Origin: Ctena decussata
Lineage: Eukaryota > Mollusca > Bivalvia > Lucinida > Lucinidae
DNA length: 64,000 nucleotides
Direction of reading: 5' to 3'
Assembly: GCA_963989385.1 (NCBI GenBank)
Contig: OZ022511.1
Span: 28,452,503-28,516,502, forward strand
Made by a program: the position numbers and the translations under genes
The notes under the pieces: model-generated
The model's input: the letters and a program-made list of their open reading frames with translations, nothing else
The model's database searches: none
Told to the model about the DNA's origin: nothing
Shown: positions 20,954 to 32,848 of the stretch, one piece after another
How the letters are laid out: each line of letters opens with the position of its first letter
How positions within the stretch are numbered: position 1 is the stretch's first letter

Positions 20954-22570
20954 TAGAGGTGGCAGTAAGCATGGCTTACTAAATACCCCCCGCGCTTAAC
21001 AGTTAGGCATGCAGCTTTGTCGTTTAAGTTTTATATTTACACAGCCTACATGTTATGACAACTACAAGTGCACATCTATATACCAATATCTGTTCTCATA
21101 TTCAATATCAGTCAAACGGTTTAGGAGAAGTAGCGACAACAAACTCTGTTTTCCAAGACTACAAAGGGGTACAACAAAGCTGGAAAACCCTTTTGAGAAA
21201 AACAGAGCAATATGTGCAAACTCTTTCTTCTACTGTATCTGTGCACCAAATCTGAATAAAATGGAAGTGAAAATGGCATAAAAAAACTTCAAACTAGGGC
21301 AAAACATATAGAAAAGGGGCATAACTCAGGTAAAAAGGGCTACTGTACATCTTCATACCAATATGTGTTAGCATAAATAATTAAAAAAAAAAAACGTCAA
21401 ATGGTCTAGCAGTAGTAGCGACAACAAACTTTTCTTACGAAAACTACAAAGGGACATAACTCAGCAGGAAAACCTTTCTGGAAAAACTGAACAATATGTA
21501 TCAGCTCTTTCCATATGCTGCATCTAGTAACCCAATTTGAATAAAATGGAAGCAAAAAAGGCAAAAGCCCTATAAAATAGGACATAATAATAACAAAAAG
21601 GGGCATAACTCAGGCAAAAAGGGGCAGAATTTAAAATCAAAACCCTAATGCACATCTTCATACCAATATCTGTTCACATACTTAATTTCAAGAAAATCCG
21701 TCAAACCATCTAGGAGGAGTTGCGATAACAAACTTATTCCACGAAAAATACAAAGGGGCATAACTCCGCAATAAAAACTTTCCAGGTAAATTGAAAAATA
21801 CGTATCCACTATTTTCTTAAGCTGCATCCATGGACAAAATTTGAAACAAATTGGAGCAAATTTAATGCAAAAACCCTATAAAATAGGGTAAAAAATATCA
21901 AAAAGGGACATAACTCAGGTAAAAAGGGGCAGAATTTAAAATCAAAACCCTAATGCACATCTTCATACCAACGTCTGTTCACATACTTAATTTCAAGAAA
22001 ATCTGTCAAACCATCTAGGAAGAGTTGCGATAACAAACTTATTTCACGAAAAATACAAAGGGGCATAACTCCGCAATTAAAACTTTCCAGGAAAAAATGA
22101 AAAATACGTATCCACTATTTTCTTATGCTGCATCCATGGACAAAATTTGAAACAAATTGGAGCAAATTTAATGCAAAAACCCTATAAAATAGGACAAAAA
22201 ATATCAAAAAGGGGCATAACTCAGGTAAAAAGGGGCAGAATTTAAAATCAAAACCCTAATGCACATCTTCATACCAATATCTGTTCACATACTTAATTTC
22301 AAGAAAATCTGTCAAACCATCTAGGAGGAGTTGCGATAACAAACTTATTTCACGAAAAATACAAAGGGGCATAACTCCGCAATAAAAACTTTCCAGGAAA
22401 AATTGAAAAATATGTATCCACTATTTTCTTATGCTGCATCCATGGACAAAATTTGAAACAAATCGGAGCAAATTTAATGTGTTGCGGACGGACGGAAGGA
22501 CGGAAAGACGGACGGAAGGACAACGTCAAAACAGTATACCCCCCACAAACATAGTTTGCGGGGGGTATAA
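20954..22570 (+). mobile_element. Tandem-core element B (about 304-bp units, TACCCCCC ends)
   Basis: Head hairpin AGTAAGCATGGCTTACT (20964-20980) then TACCCCCCGCG (20984). Units carrying ggggcataactcagg start near 21314, 21600, 21904 and 22206 (spacing 286-305). A microsatellite of acgg/aagg (22485-22520) and a hairpin tail gtatacccccc...ggggggtat (22535-22568) follow, with the tail inverted to the head. Confidence 0.75.
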
Positions 22571-22727
22571 TAATATGCAAATTATGTCACAAGGCTATTG
22601 GTTGATGTCCATAAAAACATTGCGTTTTCTAATGGTAAATTGTGGTGGTGTTGAGCAAAATTTGTTAATAAAATGTGAAATTAGTGTCATATGATAAATC
22701 GAATTTTGATTCGTGCTCCTATATCAT

Positions 22728-22816
22728 TGAATTTATTAAACAAGTTGGGGAAAAGATAAGATGCGAGGCTATGCCGAGCATCTTATCTTTTTCCCCAACT
22801 TGCTTAATAAATTCAA
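22728..22816. repeat. Hairpin repeat, 38-bp arms
   Basis: TTGAATTTATTAAACAAG...GATAAGATGC is mirrored by GCATCTTATC...CTTGCTTAATAAATTCAA around a 13-nt loop. Probable small MITE. Confidence 0.7.
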
Positions 22817-23898
22817 CAATACATGGGCACTCATGTAAGATCCTCTATTTCATGGGTGTGTGGTGAGGATAGAAAAATCTGTCACAAGAGTCACTGTTCT
22901 GCATCAAGAGGCTTTCAAAGTAATACCGAACAGTGATCCCACATGTTAATTTTATGTGAATATTCTGGTCTCTTGTCATTTATAATCTGGCTCACAGCTG
23001 CTGGCCTGACTGCCAGTGACTGGTATATTACATGGCTAGATATGGGTATAACCCAGCACCAAACTGTTTCTGGCAGCACTAACCACCTACTACGGACCCC
23101 TTGTGGCTTACAGAAGACTATTTTAAGGCATTTTGGGGAAGATTTTAGACATTTATGATGATGTAAAGGATCACATGTATTAGCAATGGAAAGCTTGGGC
23201 AGTTATGATTGGTTTTCTTTGTTGGAGATCTATAAAATGTCTGATGACCTCAAATCTTGTAGATCATATATGATAAGAATACCATCGAAAAATAGACAGG
23301 ATACTATAGTTTAAGACAATATGTATATGCTATGAAACTTTTCATTCACATTAAACAATTCTTAATTTTACGCTCTACCAAAAAAGCTAAACTCTAAACT
23401 GAAAATAGTGTATTTATAACTGATTCATTTAGCAAAATCTAATAAGTTTATCAAAGCCAATGATCCTTTCGATATTTGAGACAGAAAAATTGTTTCATGT
23501 TTTTTATACTGAAATCTTTATTTACCTTATTTGACCTAATTATCGCACATGCCCCTGTAAGCGCACATAATGGTAATTTTTTTGGCATATGACTATAAGC
23601 GCACATATTTTTTATTAATTCATACCTTTGTTTGCTAGATTACAAGAGCTGAAAAATGCTACAGAATATTTCCTTTTTCATTTGTGAAGCTTCGCTATAC
23701 TTCCATAACCATAACCAGCTTTTCTCCTATGCTTCACCTTTAAATTTGTTTCCTTGAGTATATTATAACAAATTGTTGAAGTATGTGCCTATAATAAAGA
23801 AAATTTACTACAAGTATTTATTGCCAATTTTAAAAAGTTAAGCTAACAGGGAGCTTAAAGGGTCGATTACGGTACTTCCTTATTAAAATTATAAAAAA
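22817..23898. other. Unassigned stretch before element C
   Basis: No gene seen. taagcgcacat occurs twice (near 23558 and 23592), a small direct repeat. The frame at 22943-23158 has no recognisable domain. Confidence 0.3.
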
Positions 23899-26502
23899 AC
23901 AAGAGGGCCATGGTGGCCCTGAATCGCTCACCTGAGCATTAATCAGTTCACTGGCTCTGGTGAAGATTTATAAGAGTTTTTACCATACATGGGAATGGCG
24001 GCCACCTTGGTCATGTGACCAAGATCATTTGAAGAACTTTCAATCCTTTGACCCATGTGCAGGCTCCATATGAAATTTGATCTGCCCAGTGGTTTCAGAG
24101 ATGTTTGAAAATGTTTATGGATGGATGAAAGAGGCAGCTAACACCAATACTGTAAGGCTCGATCAGGTGAGCTGAAAATGGCAGAGTCGCTTCTCCGGAA
24201 AGTTCCCGTTCATGTTGAGTTCCTTTGATGGATTTGAACTAGACTTAACTAGGCAAACACAGATGATAGAATGGTAGCATCATTATCTCACTGTGGTGAA
24301 ACTAATGTATTCCAAGGAGTTTGTGGCTGGCATCATTGCAATGTTAGTTCTGATTCTTGCAACATAACTTAATTTAAATTTGACCTAGTGACCTAGCTTT
24401 TGACCCGACATGACCCAGTTTCAAACCGGATATTGTAAGAATAAACATTCTGACAAAGTTTCATTGAGATTGGATCAAAACTGTGCCCTCTGGAGCGTAT
24501 ACAAGGTCGTTCTTATATTTGACCTAGTGACCTAAATTTTGATCCGACACAAACCAGTTTCAAACTTACCTAGATTTCATAAAGGTAAACATTCTGACAG
24601 AGTTTCATGAAGATTGGATCAAAACTGTGCCCTCTAGGGTGTACACAAAGTTTTTCTTAGATTTGACCTAGTGACCTAGTTTCTGATCTGACGTGACTCA
24701 GTTTCATAAGGGGCATATATATATGGACAATAAACATTTTGACATAGTTTCATGAAGATTCGATCAAAACTGTTCCTTCTAGTGCGTACACTAGGTTTTT
24801 CTAAGATTTGACCTAGTGACCTAGTTTTTGACCTGACATGACCTACTTTCAAACTTGGCCTAGAGTTTATGGAGATAAACATTCTGACAAAGTTTCATAA
24901 AGATTGGATCAAAACTGTGTCCTCTAGAGCATACACACGGTTTTTCTATGATTTGACCAAGTGACCTAGTTTTTGACCCTACATGACCCAGTTTCAAATC
25001 TGTCCTTCATATTATGAGGATAAACATTCTGATAAAGTTTCATGAACTTTGGATCGAAACTGTGCCTTCTACAGCGTACACAAGGTTTTTCTAAGATTTG
25101 ACCTAGTGACCTAGTTTTTGACCCGACATGACCCAATTTCGAACTTGGCCTAGAGTTTATGGAGATAAACATTCTGACAATGTTTTATAAAGATTGGATC
25201 AAAACTGTGTCCTCTAGAGCGTACACAATGTTTTTCTATGATTTGACCTAGTGACCTAGTTTTTGACCCAACATGACCCAGTTTCGTACTTATCCTAGAT
25301 ATTATAAAGATAAACATTCTGACAAAGTTTCATGAACTTTGGATGAAAACTGTGCTTTCTAGAGTGTACACAAGGTTTTTCTAAGATTTGACCTAGTGAC
25401 CTAGGTTTTGACCCGACACAACCCAATTTCAAACTTGGCCTAGAGTTTATGGAGATAAACATTCTGACAATGTTTTATAAAGATTGGATCAAAACTGTGT
25501 CCTCTAGAGCGTACACAATGTTTTTCTATGATTTGACCTAGTGACCTAGTTTTTGACCCGACGTGACCCAGTTTCAAACTTGTCCTAGATATTATGAGGA
25601 TAAACATTCTGACTAAGTTTCATGAACTTTGGATGAAAACTGTGCCTTCTAGAGCGTACACAAGGTTTTTCTAAGATTTGACCTAGTGACCTAGTTTTTG
25701 ACCCGACGTGACCCAGTTTCGAACTTGTCCAACATATTATAAAGACAAACATTCTGACAAAGTTTCATGAACTTTGTATGAAAACTGTGCCTTCTAGAGT
25801 GTACACAAGGTTTTTCTAAGATTTGACCTAGTGACCTAGTTTTTGACCCGACATGACCCAGTTTCGAACTTGGCCTAGAGTTTTTGGAGATATATAGTCT
25901 GACAATGTTTCATATAGATTGGATCAAAACTGTGTCCTCTAGAGCGTACACAAGGTTTTTCTATGATTTGACCTAGTGACCTAGTTTTTGACCCGACGTG
26001 ACCCAGTTTCAAACTTGTCCTAGATATTATGAGGATAAACATTCTGACTAAGTTTTATGAACTTTGGATGAAAACTGTGCCTTCTAGAGCGTACACAAGG
26101 TTTTTCTAAGATTTGACCTAGTGACCTAGTTTTTGACCCTACATGACCCAGTTTCGAACTTGTCCTAGATATTATAAAGATAAACATTCTGACAAAGTTT
26201 CATGAACTTTGGATGAAAACTGTGCCTTCTAGAGTGTACACAAGGTTTTTCTAAGATTTGACCTAGTGACCTAGTTTTTGACCCGACATGACCCAGTTTC
26301 GAACTTGGCCTAGATTTTATGGAGATAAACATTCTGACAAAGTTTCAGAAAGATTGGATCAAAACTGTGCCCGCTAGAGTGTACACAAGCAAAAGTTGAC
26401 GGACGTCCGGACGTCCGGACGGACGTCCGGACGTACGACGGACGACGGACATCAGGGTATCCCAAAAGCTCACCCTGAGCACTTCGTGCTCAGGCGAGCT
26501 AA
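23899..26502 (+). mobile_element. Tandem-core element C (145-bp units with TGACCTAGTGACCTAG)
   Basis: Head ACAAGAGGGCCATGG with hairpin GGGCCATGGTGGCCC and GCTCACCTGAGC. Fourteen units with TGACCTAGTGACCTAG or a variant start at 24381, 24520, 24664, 24809, 24954, 25099, 25244, 25389, 25534, 25679, 25824, 25969, 26114 and 26259, nearly all 145 bp apart. Then come GGACGTCC-type repeats (26398-26450) and a tail gctcaccctgagc...gctcaggcgagctaa (26469-26502). Unit subtypes (tggcctagagtttatgg versus tgtcctagatattat) recur in a pattern, suggesting higher-order amplification. Confidence 0.85.
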
Positions 26503-26917
26503 AAAGACAAAAAATTCAGGACAACTCCCACTACTCCCTGAGCCAATTAGGGGTGAAATTTCAACCCCTGGCTGGGACTAATATTTTGCCAAAGTCACCC
26601 CCTATCATGATCCCTGTCCTTATAAGTGATGCATCAAACAAATTCATGTAAAACTAAAAGTAACTTTTACCAATTTTCCTAATCACACCTCACACGTCAC
26701 CCATGATAGATACTTTTTCTTGCACATATTTTGGTTTTAAGGAAGAACTTGTTTAAGTTCAAGATTTTAGTGCTTCTGAAATTTCTAGTTTGACTTGATA
26801 GAAGATAACACTATCAATGACTGCAGTTTAGCCTTTTGCTGTGCAAGAAAACAGCCTGTAACAGTAGCAGTATCATAAATTGACCTGCTGACATACTGAA
26901 ATATCCTTAACAAGGTG

Positions 26918-27759
26918 TTAAGGTAGACGAATACTGAATAGAAATATTGGCGGGGCATTCAAACCATTATACCATCTAAATAACCCAAAGAGCTATAAAA
27001 CATTTGGGTAAGAAAAAAACAATTTTCACCGTTTTGTTTTCCTAAAAAACAATATTTTGTATTTCTACATATTATTTTTAAACATTTTCCATTAAAATTC
27101 ATATCTCTAGCACATGAATGCACTTTCATTTCAGCAAATCATATAATCTGTAATATATGATATTTGAAACAAACTGATAACAAAAAATTGCAGTTTTCTT
27201 GTTAATAAGTATATTTTTACATTCTTTGAAAAAATGCAAGAAAATTGAATTTCATGAAAAACGTCATGAAAATGTTATCAATCGATGGGGCATGCTTATG
27301 TGTATTATTTTAGTAAAACTTATGTTGTATGTTAAAGAATAAAACAAAAAAACAAACATTTCACCGTTTCGTTTCCTAGAAAAACAATGTTTAAGTTCAA
27401 AATATCCCCAAAACAGACTACCCAAATTCTGCACCTGCTGCAAGCACAGCCGGTCCTTGCCCTATTATTTATTTTCCTGTTATTCGGTTCTACCATAGAG
27501 TAATGTCGACAAAAATGGGCAGATGGAATGGAAACTGTGAAGATCTTGATCATTCTGGTTTCCAAGGAACAGTCTGATCTCAGTTTTCACTGTTTGTACA
27601 GACCTATGTGCCCGAAAACTTAGGATCTTTACGGTAGATATTGTAAGTGTATATTATAACTGTATTTACTCCACAGTTAGTCGATTTGATGATGAACAAT
27701 AACTCTGTTTGTTTTTTAAACAAGCAAGAACAGAGTTCTTCCGGGATCGTCCACCTTAA
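26918..27759. mobile_element. Possible TTAA-flanked element (piggyBac-like MITE)
   Basis: TTAAGGTAGACGA at 26918-26930 and TCGTCCACCTTAA at 27747-27759 are inverted with one mismatch, with TTAA at both edges as in piggyBac insertions. No coding content is recognised inside. The matching ends are short. Confidence 0.4.
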
Positions 27760-28012
27760 ATTACTTTAAATAAAATAAAACTTTTCTAATGGTAAACAAA
27801 ATTTCTAAACGCAATATAAATTGTAAAATTTGGACTTGTCAGATATCTGTAGTGAATGGGTATATACCACTACTAACGCCTTGCTACAGATTTGATTTTA
27901 TTTGTTGCTTTAAGTCCACGGTAAACAGCTTAGATCATGTCGGGACGGTCAGTTAACCTAACCACACTATTCCTGGGTAGGCTTAGACCTCCTAAGCGGT
28001 TAACCAGTACTA

Positions 28013-30080
28013 CAGTACACGCAACGTGAAGACTTGATCTGACGCGCTCTCGCGCGACACTCAAAATTGCGAGGAAGGGATTAAAATCCACGAGATTCTC
28101 TCGCAACTCTCACGCATTTCACACTAAACTTCCTCGCGTGTTTGAAAATCCCCACGTTCCACCCAAGAAAATTCCTCGCATCTCGCGTGAAATTCATAGA
28201 CAGATGTATGCGAGAAACTTTCTCGCATCACACGTGGAATTTTGGGACAGTAAATGCAAGTTTCTGTACAAGTACATGTACCTTTACAGACAAGGCATAT
28301 GATTTCGCAATGTATTTTTTTTTTCGGCGCTGATAATGGTTCAATTAATACATTGTAAGCGTGTGTGAATAACCTAATTGATCGCATCCTCAACGCAAGC
28401 ATTGTTTGACCGTATGGTATTTACATTCTCGAATTAAGGATGGGTTGGTAAACAATCATGATCAGCGTAATTTTGTTGCAGTTATGCGGCGAGTTAATTA
28501 GAGAGGCTTATGTTTGAAAGAATATTGTTAATAGGTTAGTTAGTAGCAAACGGAGTTCTTTCAAATTCTAGAATGATGACACAGACAAAAATTTCGCTCA
28601 GCCGCCACTGATAATAGCCCAATCCATGTCAAAACAGTCACAAAGATCAAAGCGTTTCGATCAGCTTTTGAACTCAAAGATATAGCCGCTAGTGGCACGT
28701 GCCGAAAGGTTTACTTATTAACCAATATTAACTTTCTGATGTAAGAGCTGTCAAGTTCCCATTAAACGCGCACGCGACAACAATTATTGGCAAATGGGCA
28801 GTCTCAGAGGTGATTGACATCCACTTAATCCACTCGCTGAATTATGCAATTTGTAAACCTATTGGTTTGACAGCTAAAAAAATACGTCACAGCTGCATCC
28901 TCTTTATCAGTTCATGAAATATGGAAAATATTATTTTGCGTCGTGGATCAATAGTCAAAGTGTTTGGACTTTAAACAGTGCTGGAAACGGCCAGTGGCCC
29001 AGTGGCCAAATGAGCCTAATTTTTGTCTCGGGCGACCAGATATCTCCAAAATATGACCTTTAGTGGCCCAAATTTATCTTTCTGGCAATACTAAGTGAAT
29101 GGGAACTTTAGGTAGTTGATAATTTGGGCCACTGAAAGTTAGGCCTGTTGAGCTTTTGGGCCACAACATTAATCTTGCGAGTTTCCAGCACTGCTTTAAA
29201 TGAAGGAAAAATAAGAGGTGAGAAGTCTGTTTTTATATTCCGAACTCTGCGTGGCAAAATCACATTATCTATATGAAAAACGCAACTGATTCTGCTGCGC
29301 GGAAAAATTCTCAAAGTATTCGGACTAATAAACATAATACATGTAATATCTATATTCATATTCAAAGGTGACTAAACCCATTCAGGGCCTTCGCCATAAT
29401 AAAATGTAAAGACGGTAGCATTTGTTGAAATACGGTAAACACAGCACGTTTATAGGTCAGTCTCGTGCCTTTACATCAAAGGCCGCTGCTCAGAGCACAA
29501 GACTGGACATGTGTCACATTGAATCATCAGACGGTGAATAGTAAATATTAGGATCAGCCTGCACAGTATTAAACACAATGCGAAAAACTGGTATGCTTTA
29601 CGCATCATAGCGTGAGCGGTTTTTCGGCACTTTCGGTTATTTCCAGAATGGCGGAAATTGCCGATCGTAATTTTTGCCGCTGAAAATTTTTGAGTCGGCG
29701 CCAAAAAAGACCAGTCGGTCTGGAAACTGGAATCACACAACTTTTTTTAGGCCCAATGTAAAAATATAAATGAATTACCTGTACAACATTATGATGACCT
29801 GTGAAATTGACAGAAATCGTTAATCCAGTCCACTCGAAAACACGCGTCACGCGCGATTAAGTTTGGCGCCAATGACTCACCTGAGCATACATGGAGTTAT
29901 TCCTTTCTGTTGAAAGTTGCGTGTCTCGCGTGAAAAGAAATTGTTTTCTCGCGAGTTTAACGTCACACAACTCGCGAGTGTCTCGCATCTCCCACGCAAA
30001 AACCCCACTAAACTTTCGTGGAAAAGATTAAAATTTCTCGCGAGAGCGTGTCAGATCAAGTCTTCACGTTGCGTGTACTG
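28013..30080. mobile_element. 2.07 kb TA-flanked element with 45-bp inverted ends (Tc1/mariner-like ends)
   Basis: CAGTACACGCAACGTGAAG at 28013 is mirrored exactly ending at 30080, and the match runs on to about 45 bp (gacttgatctgac, then gcgctctcgcg or acgctctcgcg). TA flanks both sides (28011-28012, 30081-30082), as for Tc1/mariner. Subterminal zones (28045-28235 and 29920-30045) are packed with TCGCG/CGCGA motifs. No transposase frame was recognised; it is non-autonomous. A CAGTGCTGG MITE is nested at 28976-29193. Confidence 0.75.
28976..29193. mobile_element. hAT-like MITE (CAGTGCTGG family), copy 2, with target duplication
   Basis: The ends CAGTGCTGGAAAC and TTTCCAGCACTG are inverted. 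CTTTAAA occurs directly at both edges (28969-28975 and 29194-29200). It is about the same 218-bp sequence as 10819-11036. Nested in the element at 28013-30080. Confidence 0.75.
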
Positions 30081-30192
30081 TAAGTGCACATACTTTCGCC
30101 ACTAACTGACAACTGCCCTTCTTGAATCAGCGGAAGGAGAAACGAAAGTATCTGGCCAGTAGGGGTGTAACAATACATCGGACTATCGATAT

Positions 30193-30922
30193 TAAGGGTG
30201 TGCGGCCCGGTGTTTTACAGCTGCGGTACATACCGAGGTACGTTGTCCGCGTACCGGTACGTTCCGGTATATGTCACTTGTTTTTTAGAAAGCCAATACT
30301 TGTTACCTATATTGATTTGCGATGAAGGTTAAACACCCAATCGCCATTGGTCATTAATTTTAGCATGTTTAGAAGGCATAATGTTGCAAATGGAATCCCC
30401 GTCGCTGATTGGTTGAGCAATTACTTTTGATCCTAATTTTAGACCAGTGACGGTCAAAATGGACGACTACGAAGTGGTCAAAAACACTTGTGGAAAATCA
30501 GATGTTTGGAGTCCGTTTAGCTTGAAAAATCACAAATCAGACTCAAAAATCGAGGAAAACCTTGCCATCTGCAGGCTTTGCGGCAACACAGTAAAATGTA
30601 CAGGGGGCGGCATGTCTAACGTATGCGGAGACATCATGCACGGTTGAAATTCCGACATCGGACAGGAAGAAAGCTTAACTGGTTCATTAAAAATAACAAA
30701 ACAATGGCAGAATTTTAGTATTTATTAAAGGCACTAAGTGAGTTAACAAATAAAAGAAACATCATTTTCAGAATGTTCATGAAAAGCAAGTAGACGGCAA
30801 TAAAATCGGAGAAAAAAATGCATTTGAATAACATATACGGTATACCGTGGTATGTATCGCGGTACAAGCCTGCATACCGCGGTATACCGTGGTTCAGTTT
30901 CAAAAAGCGGTACCCAGCCCTA
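30193..30922 (+). mobile_element. Inner hAT-like element with 8-bp ATCGATAT duplication
   Basis: Ends TAAGGGTGTGCGG and TACCCAGCCCTA with ATCGATAT at 30185-30192 and 30923-30930. Subterminal palindromic ggtataccgtgg / ccgcggtatacc. It carries a BED-finger fragment (30447-30647) and nothing of the catalytic region, so it is an internally deleted derivative. Confidence 0.8.
30447..30647 (+). pseudogene. N-terminal BED zinc-finger fragment of a hAT transposase
   Basis: The frame MTVKMDDYEVVKNTCGK, then SDVWSPFSLKNHKSDS, then CRLCGNTVKCTGGGMSN shows the BED pattern: an aromatic W..F start, C-x2-C, and the GG-x-SN turn. BED fingers sit at the N terminus of hAT transposases and bind the element ends. 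The finger is cut short (VCGDIMHG then stop), with the usual His pair disturbed, and no DDE or dimerisation region follows. Confidence 0.6.
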
Positions 30923-31373
30923 ATCGATATATCGCAATAGTAACATTGGCAATAGTCACTATCGATAGGGAAAGCTGCAATGTCAATACTATCGGCAATA
31001 GTGTTTCCAATATCGCAATAGTTTCAATAGTTTCTAGACATGCATCTATTTCTTGAAAGAAGTCTTTAGCTAAAAGAATAATAGAAATGCATATGGATTC
31101 CAAAGAATGAAAAATAATATATTCCTGTATTTTGTAGCCAAGGTGTGCATGTTGTGAAACAACAGTCATTAAACAATGCTTTTCAGCGTAAATTTGTGAA
31201 CATACCAGATTTTTATACAGAAAGGCTCAGTTTCTGGATACAAAATCTGTCCCCAATAGTTATCGCAATGCATTGCAATAGCACCCTGCAATAGTAATAG
31301 TATCGCAATGGTACTTCTTGCAATGTCAATATTATCGCAATAGTCATTTATGGACTATCGTTACATCCCTACT

Positions 31374-31446
31374 GGCCAGACCAGGTATCGAACCCAGGAC
31401 CTCTGACTTATGAGTCAGGTGCCCTACCAATTGCGCTACGAGGCCC
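31374..31446 (-). tRNA. tRNA-Met(CAT)-like sequence, probably a pseudogene
   Basis: 73 nt on the minus strand: TAGCGCAATTGGTAGGGC (D arm, A box), loop CTCATAA with anticodon CAT, and GGGTTCGATAC (B box). The T stem closes with two wobble pairs. The acceptor stem pairs only about five of seven positions and the anticodon stem is imperfect, so a decayed copy or SINE-type derivative is likelier than a working tRNA. Confidence 0.5.
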
Positions 31447-32600
31447 GGCTCGCCTTGCTACAGAAGCATGCTTTTATGGCAACGTGGTTTCTGTGGTGGA
31501 CTATTGTTCCTAGTAAAGCAGTGTTTAGCTTGGATAGTACCTGGATGAGTGACCCATGTTTCCTGCAGCGGCACAGTGATTGGGTAGATTATGGTTTACC
31601 ACATGTTGGTGGCAGCGTGTTGTCAAGTGCATTTACTACACATCTGTTTTTTCAAAATCATATTTATTGCTCAGAGAAGGCTCTGATTAATTACTGTTTA
31701 AACCATGTGTAAGTAGAGGCATCTTCGAATCCATTCACTAGACCTGTCTGAACTGATATCAAATCAAATTGTCATCCCTAATTCTCTGAAATCAGGAGTA
31801 ACTTCCCTTCCATTTTTTTCCGGTTCGCCAAGAATTACTTCCCTTGGTATTTGCAACAGGTTTATGATCTTGCGCATTTTAAACTGCAATTTAACTATGC
31901 AGAACATCTACACTGTAAGATTACAAGTTTCTTAGATTTTTCATCATTCGCAACCAGTAAATACTCAAAAAAGCTCCTTCAATAATGGGAGACTCGGAAA
32001 GCAAATAAAATGGCGACCGTTCTAGAGGTTCGCTTCAAACGTAAAATCTAGAATACAGCGGCATCAGCAAATGTTATGCCTTGCAGTAAACATAGCATCA
32101 CAATTCTGTGAAGCATTGTGTACCTTTTTAAGTGACTGTTTTATTAGTTTAATCGCCTGTCATGTTTAAAATTACAAACATGTTTTCCCATCCATTTTCC
32201 TTGCGCCAAAAATGCTGAGCATGGCTGGTACCTGGTTTCTCAGCGCAAACTCTGATAAATTTTCAATGTTAAAATAAATCATGGAGCAGATTCACTATTG
32301 CAAGACATTTGATTACTGAGTAGGTAATGTGCTTTTTCACTATAAAGATTAGGTAGTGCTGAAAGAGGGAAGTCCCTTTAGTTGGCATGATTATTTTTAT
32401 ACAGCACGGAACCATCCTAAGCTGGGCTGAATAAGGCGGAATAACTCTGTAAACCCTTGGTCTATATGCAACTGCAACGTGCACCACGTGGAGATGCGTG
32501 GTCACGTGAGCCAGCCTTGTCAGAAATTCACATCTTTCTAATACCATCATGCCTGCCTTCAACATGCTGGATCCCGGAATCTTTTTTGATAAAATTCAAA
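31447..32600. other. Unassigned stretch
   Basis: Nothing recognised. The frame starting in the tRNA-like sequence (31410-31712) looks accidental. Confidence 0.3.
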
Positions 32601-32848
32601 TAGTGATATCACAAAATCATATCCACTTTTTGATATCACAAAATCAGTATCACTTAATCGACTTTGTGATATCACAAATTTCATCATTTTGTGATATCAC
32701 TAATTCATACCCATTTAGTGATATCACTCAATCGATTTTGTGATATCACAAAATCAAATTTGTGATTTCACTAAATCGATTTAGTGATATCACATAATAA
32801 TTAGTGATATCACAAAATAGTATTTGGTATCACTTTTGTGACATCATA
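32601..32848. repeat. Array of GTGATATCAC palindromes
   Basis: GTGATATCAC or a one-base variant occurs about ten times in 250 bp, separated by AAAATC, TAAATCGATT and similar A/T spacers that are themselves self-complementary. There is no fixed repeat length. Confidence 0.85.

Larger units (their letters stand above)
30160..31371. mobile_element. Outer hAT-like MITE with 8-bp CTGGCCAG duplication
   Basis: The ends TAGGGGTGTAAC and GTTACATCCCTA are inverted; CTGGCCAG flanks exactly at 30152-30159 and 31372-31379. Its own sequence (outside the nested element) is about 474 bp and is full of tatcgcaatagt and complements. It sits at the 3' edge of a tRNA-like sequence. Confidence 0.8.

Noticed and set aside
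24676..25172. Minus-strand frames MFISINSRPS... twice
   Set aside because: Repeat units of element C in two copies; no independent evidence of coding.
32601..32848. CRISPR array
   Set aside because: Palindromes are 10 bp, spacing is irregular and spacers are A/T-rich and self-similar; the genome is eukaryotic.
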